Source: an uncultured Prevotellaceae bacterium
GTDB taxonomy: Bacteria > Bacteroidota > Bacteroidia > Bacteroidales > Bacteroidaceae
Assembly (NCBI GenBank): GCA_900318885.1
Contig: ONMN01000021.1
Span: forward strand, 1 to 60,659
Reading direction: 5' to 3'
DNA length: 60,659 nucleotides
How positions within the stretch are numbered: the first letter of the stretch is position 1; each line of letters starts with the position of its first letter. Made by a program: the position numbers and the translations under genes. The notes below the pieces were generated by a model. That model did no database searches. It saw only the letters and a program-made list of their open reading frames with translations, and had not been told where the DNA came from. This document shows positions 7,980 through 16,686 of the stretch, in pieces.

Positions 7980-9369
7980 CGCGATAGTAACTGCGTAATT
8001 CCTTCAGTTGGGTGTTAATCTGCGTGATACGCTCGGTGGTGAGCGGATAGAACCAGACGATGCACATAGACACGAGGGCTACAAGTGCAGGAATGAAGCT
8101 CATGAGCCAGCGCAGACAGCTGAGGGCTCCTTCGGGCTGAATGACACCAGCGGCAAGCTGCTGGGCATCAGTAACATAGCCGAAGCCGTCGAGCAGCCAC
8201 AATACGGCCGCACCACCGATGGCGCCACCAAACTTCTGGGCCATGGACGACGACGAGAAGATAAGACCCGTGGAGGCCGTATGGAACTCGAGCTCAGCAT
8301 AGTCGCTGACGTCGGCGTACATCGACCACACGAGGGGTGACATGATACCCGTCAGGATGGAGATGAGCACTTGGAACACGAGCATGGTCCAATAGCCCGT
8401 CGGCGTGCAGGGGATGAAGTAGAACGCGATGCTCAGTACGACCAGTGAGGCGTTGACCATGATGAAGGTGGTCTTCTTGCCCAGCTTGCTGGCGATAGGC
8501 ACACACGAGGCCACACCCACCATGTTCGACACTTCGCCGACACCGAGGAAGAGACCTGCGTAGAAGGCAAACATCAGTCCGAAGAACACGAGGCTGACGT
8601 CGGCACCGATGATGTCTTGGAAGTAATATGCCACGGTAGCACCACGCACGGTGTTGAACAGGTTGAAGCACAGGGCGGCGCCGATGAGCAGCCACCAAGG
8701 CTTGTTGGAGAGCAGCGCCTTGAAGTCGGAACCTACGGAAACGGTAGAGATGGTCTTCAGGTGTTCGCGCGTCATTGAGAAGCAGATGAGGAACATGACG
8801 AAGCAGGCTGCTGCGATGACCACCATGGCCCAGAACCAGCCCTCGGGCGTGTTATAACCGCCCATCATGTTGGTCAACGGTTCCCAGAGGAACAACGAGA
8901 TGAACGAACCGCCGTAGGCAAAGAACATGCGGAAGGAGGAGAACACGGTCTTCTCGTTGGTGTCGTCGGTCATCACACCCAGCATGGCGCCGTAAGGCAC
9001 GTTGATTCCTGTATAGACGGTCATCATGAGGATGTAGGTGACGTAAGCCCAGATGAGCTTGCCACCATAGTCCAGGTCGGGCGTGGTGAATAGCAGGATA
9101 CCTGCGATGGAGAAGAACGGTGCCACCCAGAGCAGGTAGGGGCGATACTTACCCCAGCGCGTATTGGTACGGTCGGCAATGACACCCATCATGGGGTCAG
9201 AGACGGCATCCCAAATACGTGTTACCAACACCAGCACACCGGCGTCGATGAGCGACAGTCCGAAGATGTTGCTGTAGAAGAACGGCAGATAATAAGAGAA
9301 TATCTTCCAGAACATGCTGGACGACATATCGCCAAAGCCATAGGCGATTTTTTCTTTTAAACTTGTCAT
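7960..9369 (-). CDS. GPH-family sugar:cation symporter, mannan-oligosaccharide uptake
   Basis: The 469-residue, 12-helix inner-membrane protein has hallmarks of the glycoside-pentoside-hexuronide:cation symporters: KIAYGFGDMSSSMFW at the N-terminus, the cytoplasmic-loop motif RIWDAVSDPMMGVIADRTNTRWGKYRPYLLW and a second-half repeat. In this locus it most likely imports mannobiose or manno-oligosaccharides made by the GH26 enzymes. It overlaps GH130 by 4 bp and the epimerase by 20 bp, so import and cytoplasmic breakdown are co-translated. Confidence 0.9.
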   Translation of the reverse strand: MTSLKEKIAYGFGDMSSSMFWKIFSYYLPFFYSNIFGLSLIDAGVLVLVTRIWDAVSDPMMGVIADRTNTRWGKYRPYLLWVAPFFSIAGILLFTTPDLDYGGKLIWAYVTYILMMTVYTGINVPYGAMLGVMTDDTNEKTVFSSFRMFFAYGGSFISLFLWEPLTNMMGGYNTPEGWFWAMVVIAAACFVMFLICFSMTREHLKTISTVSVGSDFKALLSNKPWWLLIGAALCFNLFNTVRGATVAYYFQDIIGADVSLVFFGLMFAFYAGLFLGVGEVSNMVGVASCVPIASKLGKKTTFIMVNASLVVLSIAFYFIPCTPTGYWTMLVFQVLISILTGIMSPLVWSMYADVSDYAELEFHTASTGLIFSSSSMAQKFGGAIGGAAVLWLLDGFGYVTDAQQLAAGVIQPEGALSCLRWLMSFIPALVALVSMCIVWFYPLTTERITQINTQLKELRSYYRDVDEND

Positions 9370-10529
9370 AGGTTATGATTTTTTGCGATTAACTTCTTGA
9401 TTGTTTCCACGCTGGCGGCGGTATAGAGGCCGTCCTCGGGGGTATTCATACAGTAGTCGACGAGTCGGTCGACGGTAGACGTTGCGACATGCATGCGCGT
9501 GTCGGCAGAGGCGTAGTAGATGAACACGCGGCCGTCGGAGTCGGCAATCCAACCGTTGGCGAAAGCCACATTCATGACGTCGCCCAGATATTCGTCGCCT
9601 TCAGGAACGAGGAAATATCCGCCCGGCTGTGCGATGACGCGCGTGGGGTCGTCGAGAGCCGTCATGTACATATACAGGACATAGCGCAGTCCGTCGGCCG
9701 TAGCACGAACGCCATGCGCCAGATGAAGCCACCCCTTGGGAGTCTTGATGGGGTGGGGGCCTTCGCCATTTTTCACTTCCGTGATGGTGTGGTAGTGGCG
9801 GGCGTTGATGATTTTTTCGTCCTTCACCTCAGCGTGGGTGATGTCGTCGACCAGTGCCCAGCCGATGCCGCCACCGCTGCCCGTATCGATGAAACCATCC
9901 TGCGGACGGGTGTAGAAGGCGTATTTGCCATTGACGAACTCAGGGTGCAGCACAACGTTGCGCTGTTGCGACTTCGTCTTCAGGTCGGGCAGACGATACC
10001 AAGTCTTCAGGTCCTTGGTGCGCGCAATGCCTGCCGTAGCGGTTGCCGCAGAGAGGTTGCCCGGCTGTGCGTCGTCGTGACGCTCGGCACAGAACACACC
10101 ATAGATCCAGCCGTCCTCATGCTGCGTGATGCGCATGTCGTAGACGTTGGTGGCCGGAATGACATCCTCGGGCATGGTGATGGGCTCGTCCCAGAAGCGG
10201 AAGTTGTCGACGCCATTGGGCGATTCGGCCACGGCGAAGAACGATTTGCGGTCGGCACCTTCGACACGCACTACGAGGCAGTACTTTCCGTTCCACTTGA
10301 TGGCTCCGCTGTTGAGCGTAGCATTCATCATGATGCGCTGCATGAGGTAGGGGTTGTCTTTTTCGCAGAAGTCATACTTCCACTCCAGTGGCGTATGTTC
10401 TGCAGTCAGAATGGGGAACTTCCACTTCTCGTAGATGCCATTCCCCCATTCCAGGGGTTCGTTTTTTCGCGTCAGCAACTGCTCGTGGTGAGCACGCAAC
10501 GCTTTTACTTTTTCTTCGAAATTGCTCAT
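9366..10529 (-). CDS. GH130 beta-1,4-mannosylglucose (manno-oligosaccharide) phosphorylase
   Basis: The 387-residue protein is full length for GH130 and has typical stretches: EWGNGIYEKWKFPILTAEH near the N-terminus, GAIKWNGKYCLVVRVEG, the FRFWDEPI blade, and GPHPIKTPKGWLHLAHGV, which carries the phosphate-binding region. It lacks a signal peptide, which fits cytoplasmic phosphorolysis of mannosylglucose to mannose 1-phosphate and glucose. The adjacent epimerase would supply that substrate. Strict specificity (mannosylglucose versus manno-oligosaccharide) cannot be settled by reading alone, but the epimerase partner favours mannosylglucose. Confidence 0.9.
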   Translation of the reverse strand: MSNFEEKVKALRAHHEQLLTRKNEPLEWGNGIYEKWKFPILTAEHTPLEWKYDFCEKDNPYLMQRIMMNATLNSGAIKWNGKYCLVVRVEGADRKSFFAVAESPNGVDNFRFWDEPITMPEDVIPATNVYDMRITQHEDGWIYGVFCAERHDDAQPGNLSAATATAGIARTKDLKTWYRLPDLKTKSQQRNVVLHPEFVNGKYAFYTRPQDGFIDTGSGGGIGWALVDDITHAEVKDEKIINARHYHTITEVKNGEGPHPIKTPKGWLHLAHGVRATADGLRYVLYMYMTALDDPTRVIAQPGGYFLVPEGDEYLGDVMNVAFANGWIADSDGRVFIYYASADTRMHVATSTVDRLVDYCMNTPEDGLYTAASVETIKKLIAKNHNL

Positions 10530-10554
10530 TTATTTTTTTGTTGATTTTATTTTT

Positions 10555-10634
10555 TTCGTTGTTTCGTTATTTCGGTATTGCGGGATTTCGTTATTTCGAT
10601 ATTTCGACATTTTGATATTCCGTTATTCCGGTGT
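10555..10634 (-). repeat. Octamer-like tandem repeat between GH130 and GH26
   Basis: The stretch resolves into about eight consecutive 8-bp units of the form GTTATTTC / GATATTTC / GTTATTCC. It forms the spacer and reaches into the last codons of GH26 (EKGTPE). It differs from the 7-bp arrays elsewhere. Confidence 0.6.
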
Positions 10635-11750
10635 TCCTTTTTCCGGCTGGATGTCCTTCAAGAACAGCGTGTTCGGGGCTTCGTAAAGTTTGCGGAAGTC
10701 AGCGGCACACGGCAGGTTGGGCGCAGGGCCGAAGAATTCTTCCTTGTAGTTACGCCAGAGGAGGAAGTAGCTGATGGGATATTGGTCCATGATGGGTTTC
10801 AGCACGCGGGTCCACCACGTAGAATCCGTCATATTCTTCAGGCCGCACTCGGTCATGGCGAGCAGTTTGCCGTTCTTCTGGGCGAAATCGCTGAGGAATT
10901 TCAGGTCGGCCGTCAGGTCGCGCTTGAAATCTTCCTCCGTGCCCCATTGATAAGCATCTTCACCTATCAACGTCACGCGTTCGTTGCCGGGATAGCGTGC
11001 CAAGAAGCGTTCCTCGTTCCAATTTCCGTCGAGATTGGGCGAATAGCTCCACAGCAGGTTGGTCAGTCCGCGACTGTTCAACTCGTCCTGCAACATGCAC
11101 CAAAGACCTTGGAACTCGTTGTCTGTGCAAAGATTCTGCCCCCACCAGAACCACGAACCGTTGTTCTCGTGCCAAGGGCGGAAGATGACGGGTACGGGCT
11201 GGCCGTCCTTCGTTTTCAGCGTCAGCAGGAAGTCGCCCACGCGCTTCATCCATGTCTGGAACTTTTCGAACTCGCTGCCGCCAGGGAGAATGCTGGCAAC
11301 AATAGTGGAATCGGCAACATCCCACGCCGAGCCTTCAGGAAATTTCTGACCATTCAGTCCTCCACGCGGAGCAGTAGTCTTAGGATTACGCGGATGCCAC
11401 GAAATGGTGACGATACCGCCACGCTCGTGGTGAGCAATAATCTCGTCGTGGATGCGGGTAAAGGGCACGCTGTCGAGGTTCTTGGCGTCGTCCACCTCGA
11501 TGCCGCCCAGGTCGAAGCCCATGACGGCAGGATAGTCACCGCACGTGTTCTTCACATCGCTGCTGTCAGCTTGATATTCCCACGTCAGACCATAGAACGG
11601 GTCATCCTGATGGCCCATCATATAACCTTTCTGTCGCAAAGACTCCAGCCGTTCTGCCAACAGGTCAGCAGCGGTCTTAGGCGCCTCTTCTTTTTTACAG
11701 GCAACCATCATGATGGCTACACCTATTATTATATATAATGCTTTCTTCAT
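10623..11750 (-). CDS. GH26 beta-mannanase/mannobiosidase, lipoprotein
   Basis: The 375-residue protein starts with a lipoprotein signal peptide (MKKALYIIIGVAIMMVACKK) and carries the full GH26 (beta/alpha)8 fold: GHQDD at the start, the acid/base glutamate in FRPWHENNGSWFWWG, and the nucleophile glutamate in AMTECG. It cleaves beta-1,4-mannosidic bonds. No EDxx-rich export sequence is obvious directly after the cysteine (KKEEAPK is mixed), so the face of the membrane is uncertain. It is encoded 4 bp downstream of the acetyl esterase gene and leads towards the phosphorylase and transporter genes. Confidence 0.93.
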   Translation of the reverse strand: MKKALYIIIGVAIMMVACKKEEAPKTAADLLAERLESLRQKGYMMGHQDDPFYGLTWEYQADSSDVKNTCGDYPAVMGFDLGGIEVDDAKNLDSVPFTRIHDEIIAHHERGGIVTISWHPRNPKTTAPRGGLNGQKFPEGSAWDVADSTIVASILPGGSEFEKFQTWMKRVGDFLLTLKTKDGQPVPVIFRPWHENNGSWFWWGQNLCTDNEFQGLWCMLQDELNSRGLTNLLWSYSPNLDGNWNEERFLARYPGNERVTLIGEDAYQWGTEEDFKRDLTADLKFLSDFAQKNGKLLAMTECGLKNMTDSTWWTRVLKPIMDQYPISYFLLWRNYKEEFFGPAPNLPCAADFRKLYEAPNTLFLKDIQPEKGTPE

Positions 11751-11754
11751 ATTC

Positions 11755-13107
11755 TTACATCTTACACCCTAATTCCTTCAGCAGCCAATTTTCCCATTCG
11801 TCCCATTGCTCCTGATGCCAGTAGTGCCACGTGGCCTGATAGGGCGAAATCTCCTTCGGACCTGTAACGGTATTGTACGTAGCCCAAGCGGTGGTGGGAG
11901 GCACTACGTCGTCGTTGTAGCCGAACGAGAACCAACCTTTCTGTTTGTCGTTGATGAGGCGGGCGAAATTGACTCCGTCGTAGTAGCGCGAGGTGTTGAT
12001 TTTCGCTTCCTGCCCCTTGCCTTTGTTCTCTGACTTATAGTCAGAGTGTGGCGTTGCATTCCAATAGAAATAGTGCGGCCACCCACAAGCCACGCCCTTC
12101 AGCGAAGCCGTGTGGTCGCAACAAGCTGCGTGGACGGGCGCGTAGCAAGTGACGCGTTTATCGAGTCCTGCACAAGCTAGCGAGAGGAATCCGCCCTGGC
12201 TGGAACCTGAAACGGCTAGCTGTTCACCATTCCAAGGGGTGTACTGCTCGATGTAGTCAATGGCTCGGATGCATCCGATGATGACACGCTTATAGTAGCT
12301 GTCGTCGCGATTGTCCATGCCCCAATTCCAGTAGTTCATCAAGGCACCGTTGAACACGTCGTCGTAAACCTTCTGGTCCATCGTGACGGAAATGCCGTGA
12401 ATGCCAATCTCCAGCGTAATCGCCCCCTGCGAGGCAGTATAAATGTCGCCACCATAGGGACGAACACCGGCACCAGGCACACGCAGCAAAGCGGGATAAC
12501 GCCTTGCTTTCGCTGGATTGGCCTCGGCTTCCACAGGAACACAGAGAATGCCGTAGGTTCGCCAGTTCCATTGGATGTTTTGGAATGATACCTCATAGAC
12601 GTTGACATCCTTCGTGCAACGCTCAGGCAAGAGGCGCTTCGTGGGGTTGAGGTCTACCTTGCGAGCCTCGCTGATGGCGTTCTGCCAATATTCGCTGAAG
12701 TCCTGAGGCATGACGGTAGTCGGTTGCAAGCGTTCCGGCGAGAAGGCCGCGCCGCAAGCACCCTTATATTCCTTGCCGTCGATGGTGGCTTTTACGTCGA
12801 CCCGATAGAAACCGGGCTTCGTCATCTTGCCTTTCAGCGTCAGCGTACCATCTTTCAGTACCACTCCTTCTTTTTTGACGTCCTGATACATCTCCGGTCC
12901 AGCGGCATAATCCACCGTTACATTATCTAATAAGGTATGCTCGCGCGTAACCTTAATATTAAATATGGCGGTTTCCCCCACCTCATAGCGCCAGTCTTGG
13001 TGGTCGGGGATGACCTCGACATTAATGCTATTACCACGAATCTGACCCTTCATCGGAATCGCGATGAACAGCGTCAGCAACAGGGCGATAAAACCAGTTT
13101 TCTTCAT
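11755..13107 (-). CDS. CE7-like acetyl esterase (AXE1 family), probable glucomannan deacetylase
   Basis: The 450-residue protein has a signal peptide (MKKTGFIALLLTLFIAIPMKG), an N-terminal beta domain of about 120 residues and a C-terminal alpha/beta hydrolase domain. The nucleophile motif is AVSGSSQGG, the aspartate lies in FGYNDDVVPP and the histidine near the C-terminus in WHYWHQEQW. AXE1 enzymes remove acetyl groups from hemicellulose fragments; in this locus acetylated mannan is the likely substrate. It is the first gene of the leftward operon. A palindromic element is translated inside it as NATPHSDYKSEN (12025-12058). Confidence 0.88.
   Translation of the reverse strand: MKKTGFIALLLTLFIAIPMKGQIRGNSINVEVIPDHQDWRYEVGETAIFNIKVTREHTLLDNVTVDYAAGPEMYQDVKKEGVVLKDGTLTLKGKMTKPGFYRVDVKATIDGKEYKGACGAAFSPERLQPTTVMPQDFSEYWQNAISEARKVDLNPTKRLLPERCTKDVNVYEVSFQNIQWNWRTYGILCVPVEAEANPAKARRYPALLRVPGAGVRPYGGDIYTASQGAITLEIGIHGISVTMDQKVYDDVFNGALMNYWNWGMDNRDDSYYKRVIIGCIRAIDYIEQYTPWNGEQLAVSGSSQGGFLSLACAGLDKRVTCYAPVHAACCDHTASLKGVACGWPHYFYWNATPHSDYKSENKGKGQEAKINTSRYYDGVNFARLINDKQKGWFSFGYNDDVVPPTTAWATYNTVTGPKEISPYQATWHYWHQEQWDEWENWLLKELGCKM
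12025..12058 (+). repeat. Palindromic element inside the acetyl esterase gene
   Basis: The head CTCTGACT-TAT-AGTCAGAG has perfect 8-bp arms and is joined to the tail GAGTGTGGCGTTGCA. The host gene runs on the other strand and reads it as NATPHSDYKSEN without frame disruption. Confidence 0.85.
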
Positions 13108-13148
13108 ATTATTTGGTCTTTAGCTCGATGTATCATTTTAACACGTTG

Positions 13149-13335
13149 CAAAGTTAGCACTATTTTTTGAAATAGCACTATACTATTTTAACAAACTTGC
13201 ATACTTTCAGTCGGAGAGACACTTAAAAAAACTTAAATTGTATATTTATCTTGTACAAAATCGACCAAAAAGCAAAAAAGTATCAAAAACTATCAATAAA
13301 AGATGTTAGCTTTTACAAAAAATACATTACCTTTG
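13149..13335. promoter_or_regulatory. Divergent promoter region of the mannan locus
   Basis: Two -7 boxes face away from each other: TAACTTTG on the minus strand (13149-13156) for the esterase operon and TACCTTTG on the plus strand (13328-13335) for susC. Neither has a consensus -33 TTTG at 20 bp, so activator dependence is plausible. Both are followed by nearly the same start region (GCAACGTGTTAA and GCAACGTCTTAA). The roughly 170 bp between them is AT-rich, with no regulator gene in the window. Confidence 0.65.
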
Positions 13336-13390
13336 CAACGTCTTAACAGAAACAAAAAGATACATTATACTATTAACTAACAAACTAAGT

Positions 13391-16300
13391 ATGGATTTAA
13401 ATTGCAGTAAAAACTCTCTGCTAGCAGGATTATGCGCTATATTCCTGCTGGGCTATTCGCCCGTGACGTATGCCGCAGAGGGCAGTTCACCGCTGCCCAA
13501 TGAGGTACAACAGGCGAAGAAGATTACTGGTACGGTGTCGGATGCCATGGGGCCCGTCATTGGAGCCAGTGTAGTTGTAAAGGGAACATCGAACGGCGTT
13601 GCTACCGATTTCGACGGAAACTTTACGCTCAGTGTCAATCAGGGACAGACCATCGTCGTTAGCTATATTGGCTATCTGACGAAGGAAATCAAGATTGACG
13701 CACGTAACAACTATCAGATTGTGTTGGAAGAAGACAAGAAGATGCTTGACGAAGTCGTCGTCGTCGGTTATGGTACGATGAAGAAGAGCGACATCTCCGG
13801 TGCTTCGGTATCGTTGGGTGAAAGTGCCGTGAAAGGCTCTATCATCACTTCGCTCGACCAGTCGTTGCAAGGCCGTGCTGCCGGTGTGACCGCTGTATCA
13901 ACTTCTGGTGCACCAGGTACATCTTCTGCTATCCGCGTTCGTGGTACGGCAACAATCAACGCCGTTGCCGAGCCTCTTTACGTCATTGACGGTGTCATTG
14001 TTCAGACTGGAGGACAAAGTGGTGCTTCATACGGTTTAGGAGACGCGCTGGGTAATGGTAAGATATCGACCATTTCGCCCCTCTCCACTATCGATCCTGC
14101 CGACATCATCAGCATGGAAATTCTGAAGGATGCCTCAGCCACCGCCATCTATGGTGCTCAGGGTGCTAACGGTGTTGTGCTGATTACCACCAAACACGGT
14201 AAGAGCGGTGAGGCGAAGTTCTCATATAACGGTATGTTAGCCTGGAACTATCAAGGCAAGCGTTTGGACATGATGAATCTCCGCGAGTATGCTCAGTTCT
14301 ATAACAATTTAGTAAATCAAGGTGAGTTGACAGCGAATGCTAATCTGGCAGATCCCTCTATCTTAGGTAAGGGTACCAATTGGCAGGATGCCGTGTTCCA
14401 GACTGCTCTGCAACACTCTCATCAGATAAGTGCACAAGGAGGTACTGACAAGGTACAATACTATGTCTCAGCTGGTTACATGAGTCAGGAAGGTACCATC
14501 ATAGGTTCTAAATTTGACCGTCTTTCTGTTCGTACCAATATTGACGCACAGTTGAAAAGTTGGTTGAAGATGGGTGTCAATGCTACTTTCTCTAACACCA
14601 ACGATGACCTGAAGCTGGCCGACTCTGACGAGGGTTTGATCAACTACTCACTGACCACTATCCCCTCTATACCTATTTATAATGTAGACGGCACCTATTC
14701 CAGCATCTCACAGGAAGGATACACCAACCCCAACCCCATTGCTCTGGCTATGTTGGATGAAATCAAGCTGAATCGTAAGAAACTGACGGGTAACATCTTC
14801 TTCGAGGTGACACCTATCCAGAACTTAGTATGGCACGCCGAGCTGGGTTATGACATCAGCTCCAGTAAGGGTAACCGTTGGAAGCCGACTGTAGCTTTAG
14901 GTACATGGAACCGCGACGACAACTACGCTTCTATTCAGAAGAACAGCAGTACTTTCTGGCAGTTGAAGAACTATGTTACCTACAGCCGCACCTTTGGCAA
15001 GCACTCTGCCACGGCCATGGTCGGACAGGAATGCTGGGAGTCGAAATATGACTACAACAATGTGGCTAACACCTCTTTGCCTTCGAATGCCGTACACAAT
15101 CCGGAGTTAGGTGACGGTACTCCGCAGATTGGCGCAGGCTTCGGTAGCAGTTCTATGGCTTCGTTCTTCACCCGCTGGACCTACAGCTACGACAACCGCT
15201 ACAATGCTACCTATACTTACCGTTACGATGGTAGTTCGAATTTCGGTCCTGACAAGCGTTGGGCAGGTTTCCACTCGTTTGCAGCCAGCTGGCGTTTCTC
15301 GAACGAGAAATTCATAGAAGAGGCCGTCGGCAAATGGTTGTCGAACGGTAAGCTGCGTGTCGGTTGGGGTCAGACTGGTAACTCCTCTATCGGTGGTTAT
15401 GCCTGGGGTGTTAGTGTAGGTCCTATCAACACTGCCTTAGGCAAGAGCTATCGTCCTTTGAATATTGCCAACAAGAGCGTTCAGTGGGAAAGTCAGGAGC
15501 AGTGGAATATCGGTTTAGACCTCGGTTTCTTCAACGACCGCGTTAATCTGACCGTCGACTGGTATAACAAGGAGTCGAAGGACATGCTGATGCAGCTACA
15601 GGTTCCCACCTACATGGGTTCCAGCTTGATTACTAATGGCTCTGCTCTCTTGCAGCCTCCTTATGGTAACTATGGTACTATTCGCAATACTGGTATAGAA
15701 ATCGCCTTGAACACCCACCCGCTGGTTGGTAAGTTCGAATGGGATTCCGAGTTCCAGATTTCATTTAACAAGAACAAGCTCGTTTCGTTGGGCGATTCTG
15801 ACACTCCGCTGCAAGGCTATGGTCAGTGGAACGATCTCGTCACTTTGACCCATGTGGGTGAGAGCCTGTTCAGCTTCTATGGTTATGTTACTGATGGTTT
15901 CTACACCAGCCTTGAAGACATCGAGACTTCGCCAAAGCCTGTGAAGTACCCCAATAATGGCGGTTTTGCCAAGGGTACTACCGTATGGATTGGTGATGTC
16001 AAATATAAGGACCTGAATGGTGATGGTATTATTGATGAAAACGACCAGACCAACATCGGTTCACCTATGCCTAAGTTCACCTTCGGTTGGACGAATACCT
16101 TCCGCTGGAACAATTTCGACCTGAGCATCTTTATCAATGGTTCTGTTGGCAACAAGGTGGCTAATTACCTGAAGATGAAGCTGACTCACATGAATTCAGC
16201 TTGGACCAACCAGTTGGTTGAAGTCTTGGATTGTATACGTCTGGAACCCATTGATGCCAACAAGGACTATTCCGCAGGTGTCGACCGCGGCGACGGTACA

Positions 16301-16672
16301 CTGGTATGGAATTGGTATGACGACATCACCAATGTACGTATTGCCAATCCTGATGCGGGCCTGCCACGTGCCAGCATCAACGACCCGAACGACAACGACC
16401 GCTGGAGCGACCGTTACATCGAAGACGGAAGCTACGTCCGTCTGAAGAACGTCACTTTAGGATACACCTTCCCCAAGAAGATGATTAGCAAGTGGGGACT
16501 GGAAAGTCTACGTCTCTATGCCAACTTCCAGAATCTCTTGACCATCACTAAATATAGTGGCTACGACCCGGAAATTGGTGTCAGTACAGCTTCTGTTAAC
16601 GTAATGGGTCTCGACAACGGACGTTATCCCTCGCCTACGACCTATTCCTTCGGTTTAAATGTGTCCTTCTAA
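13391..16672 (+). CDS. SusC-family TonB-dependent outer-membrane transporter
   Basis: The 1093-residue protein has an N-terminal signal region, a carboxypeptidase-D-like regulatory domain (ITGTVSDAMGPVIGASVVVKG), the TonB box (LDEVVVVGYG at about residue 117), a plug domain (LQGRAAGV, DPADIISMEILKDASATAIYG) and a 22-strand barrel ending in the aromatic residue of FGLNVSF. It imports oligosaccharides across the outer membrane with SusD as lid. Neighbouring GH26 and GH5 genes point to manno-oligosaccharides. The 14-bp gap to susD shows they are co-transcribed. Confidence 0.95.
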   Translation: MDLNCSKNSLLAGLCAIFLLGYSPVTYAAEGSSPLPNEVQQAKKITGTVSDAMGPVIGASVVVKGTSNGVATDFDGNFTLSVNQGQTIVVSYIGYLTKEIKIDARNNYQIVLEEDKKMLDEVVVVGYGTMKKSDISGASVSLGESAVKGSIITSLDQSLQGRAAGVTAVSTSGAPGTSSAIRVRGTATINAVAEPLYVIDGVIVQTGGQSGASYGLGDALGNGKISTISPLSTIDPADIISMEILKDASATAIYGAQGANGVVLITTKHGKSGEAKFSYNGMLAWNYQGKRLDMMNLREYAQFYNNLVNQGELTANANLADPSILGKGTNWQDAVFQTALQHSHQISAQGGTDKVQYYVSAGYMSQEGTIIGSKFDRLSVRTNIDAQLKSWLKMGVNATFSNTNDDLKLADSDEGLINYSLTTIPSIPIYNVDGTYSSISQEGYTNPNPIALAMLDEIKLNRKKLTGNIFFEVTPIQNLVWHAELGYDISSSKGNRWKPTVALGTWNRDDNYASIQKNSSTFWQLKNYVTYSRTFGKHSATAMVGQECWESKYDYNNVANTSLPSNAVHNPELGDGTPQIGAGFGSSSMASFFTRWTYSYDNRYNATYTYRYDGSSNFGPDKRWAGFHSFAASWRFSNEKFIEEAVGKWLSNGKLRVGWGQTGNSSIGGYAWGVSVGPINTALGKSYRPLNIANKSVQWESQEQWNIGLDLGFFNDRVNLTVDWYNKESKDMLMQLQVPTYMGSSLITNGSALLQPPYGNYGTIRNTGIEIALNTHPLVGKFEWDSEFQISFNKNKLVSLGDSDTPLQGYGQWNDLVTLTHVGESLFSFYGYVTDGFYTSLEDIETSPKPVKYPNNGGFAKGTTVWIGDVKYKDLNGDGIIDENDQTNIGSPMPKFTFGWTNTFRWNNFDLSIFINGSVGNKVANYLKMKLTHMNSAWTNQLVEVLDCIRLEPIDANKDYSAGVDRGDGTLVWNWYDDITNVRIANPDAGLPRASINDPNDNDRWSDRYIEDGSYVRLKNVTLGYTFPKKMISKWGLESLRLYANFQNLLTITKYSGYDPEIGVSTASVNVMGLDNGRYPSPTTYSFGLNVSF

Positions 16673-16686
16673 AACCAAAACAAGAA

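Noticed and set aside
9489-11738. Long plus-strand frames opposite GH130 and GH26
   Set aside because: Both mirror conserved minus-strand enzymes with clear catalytic motifs; the antisense frames have no recognisable domain.
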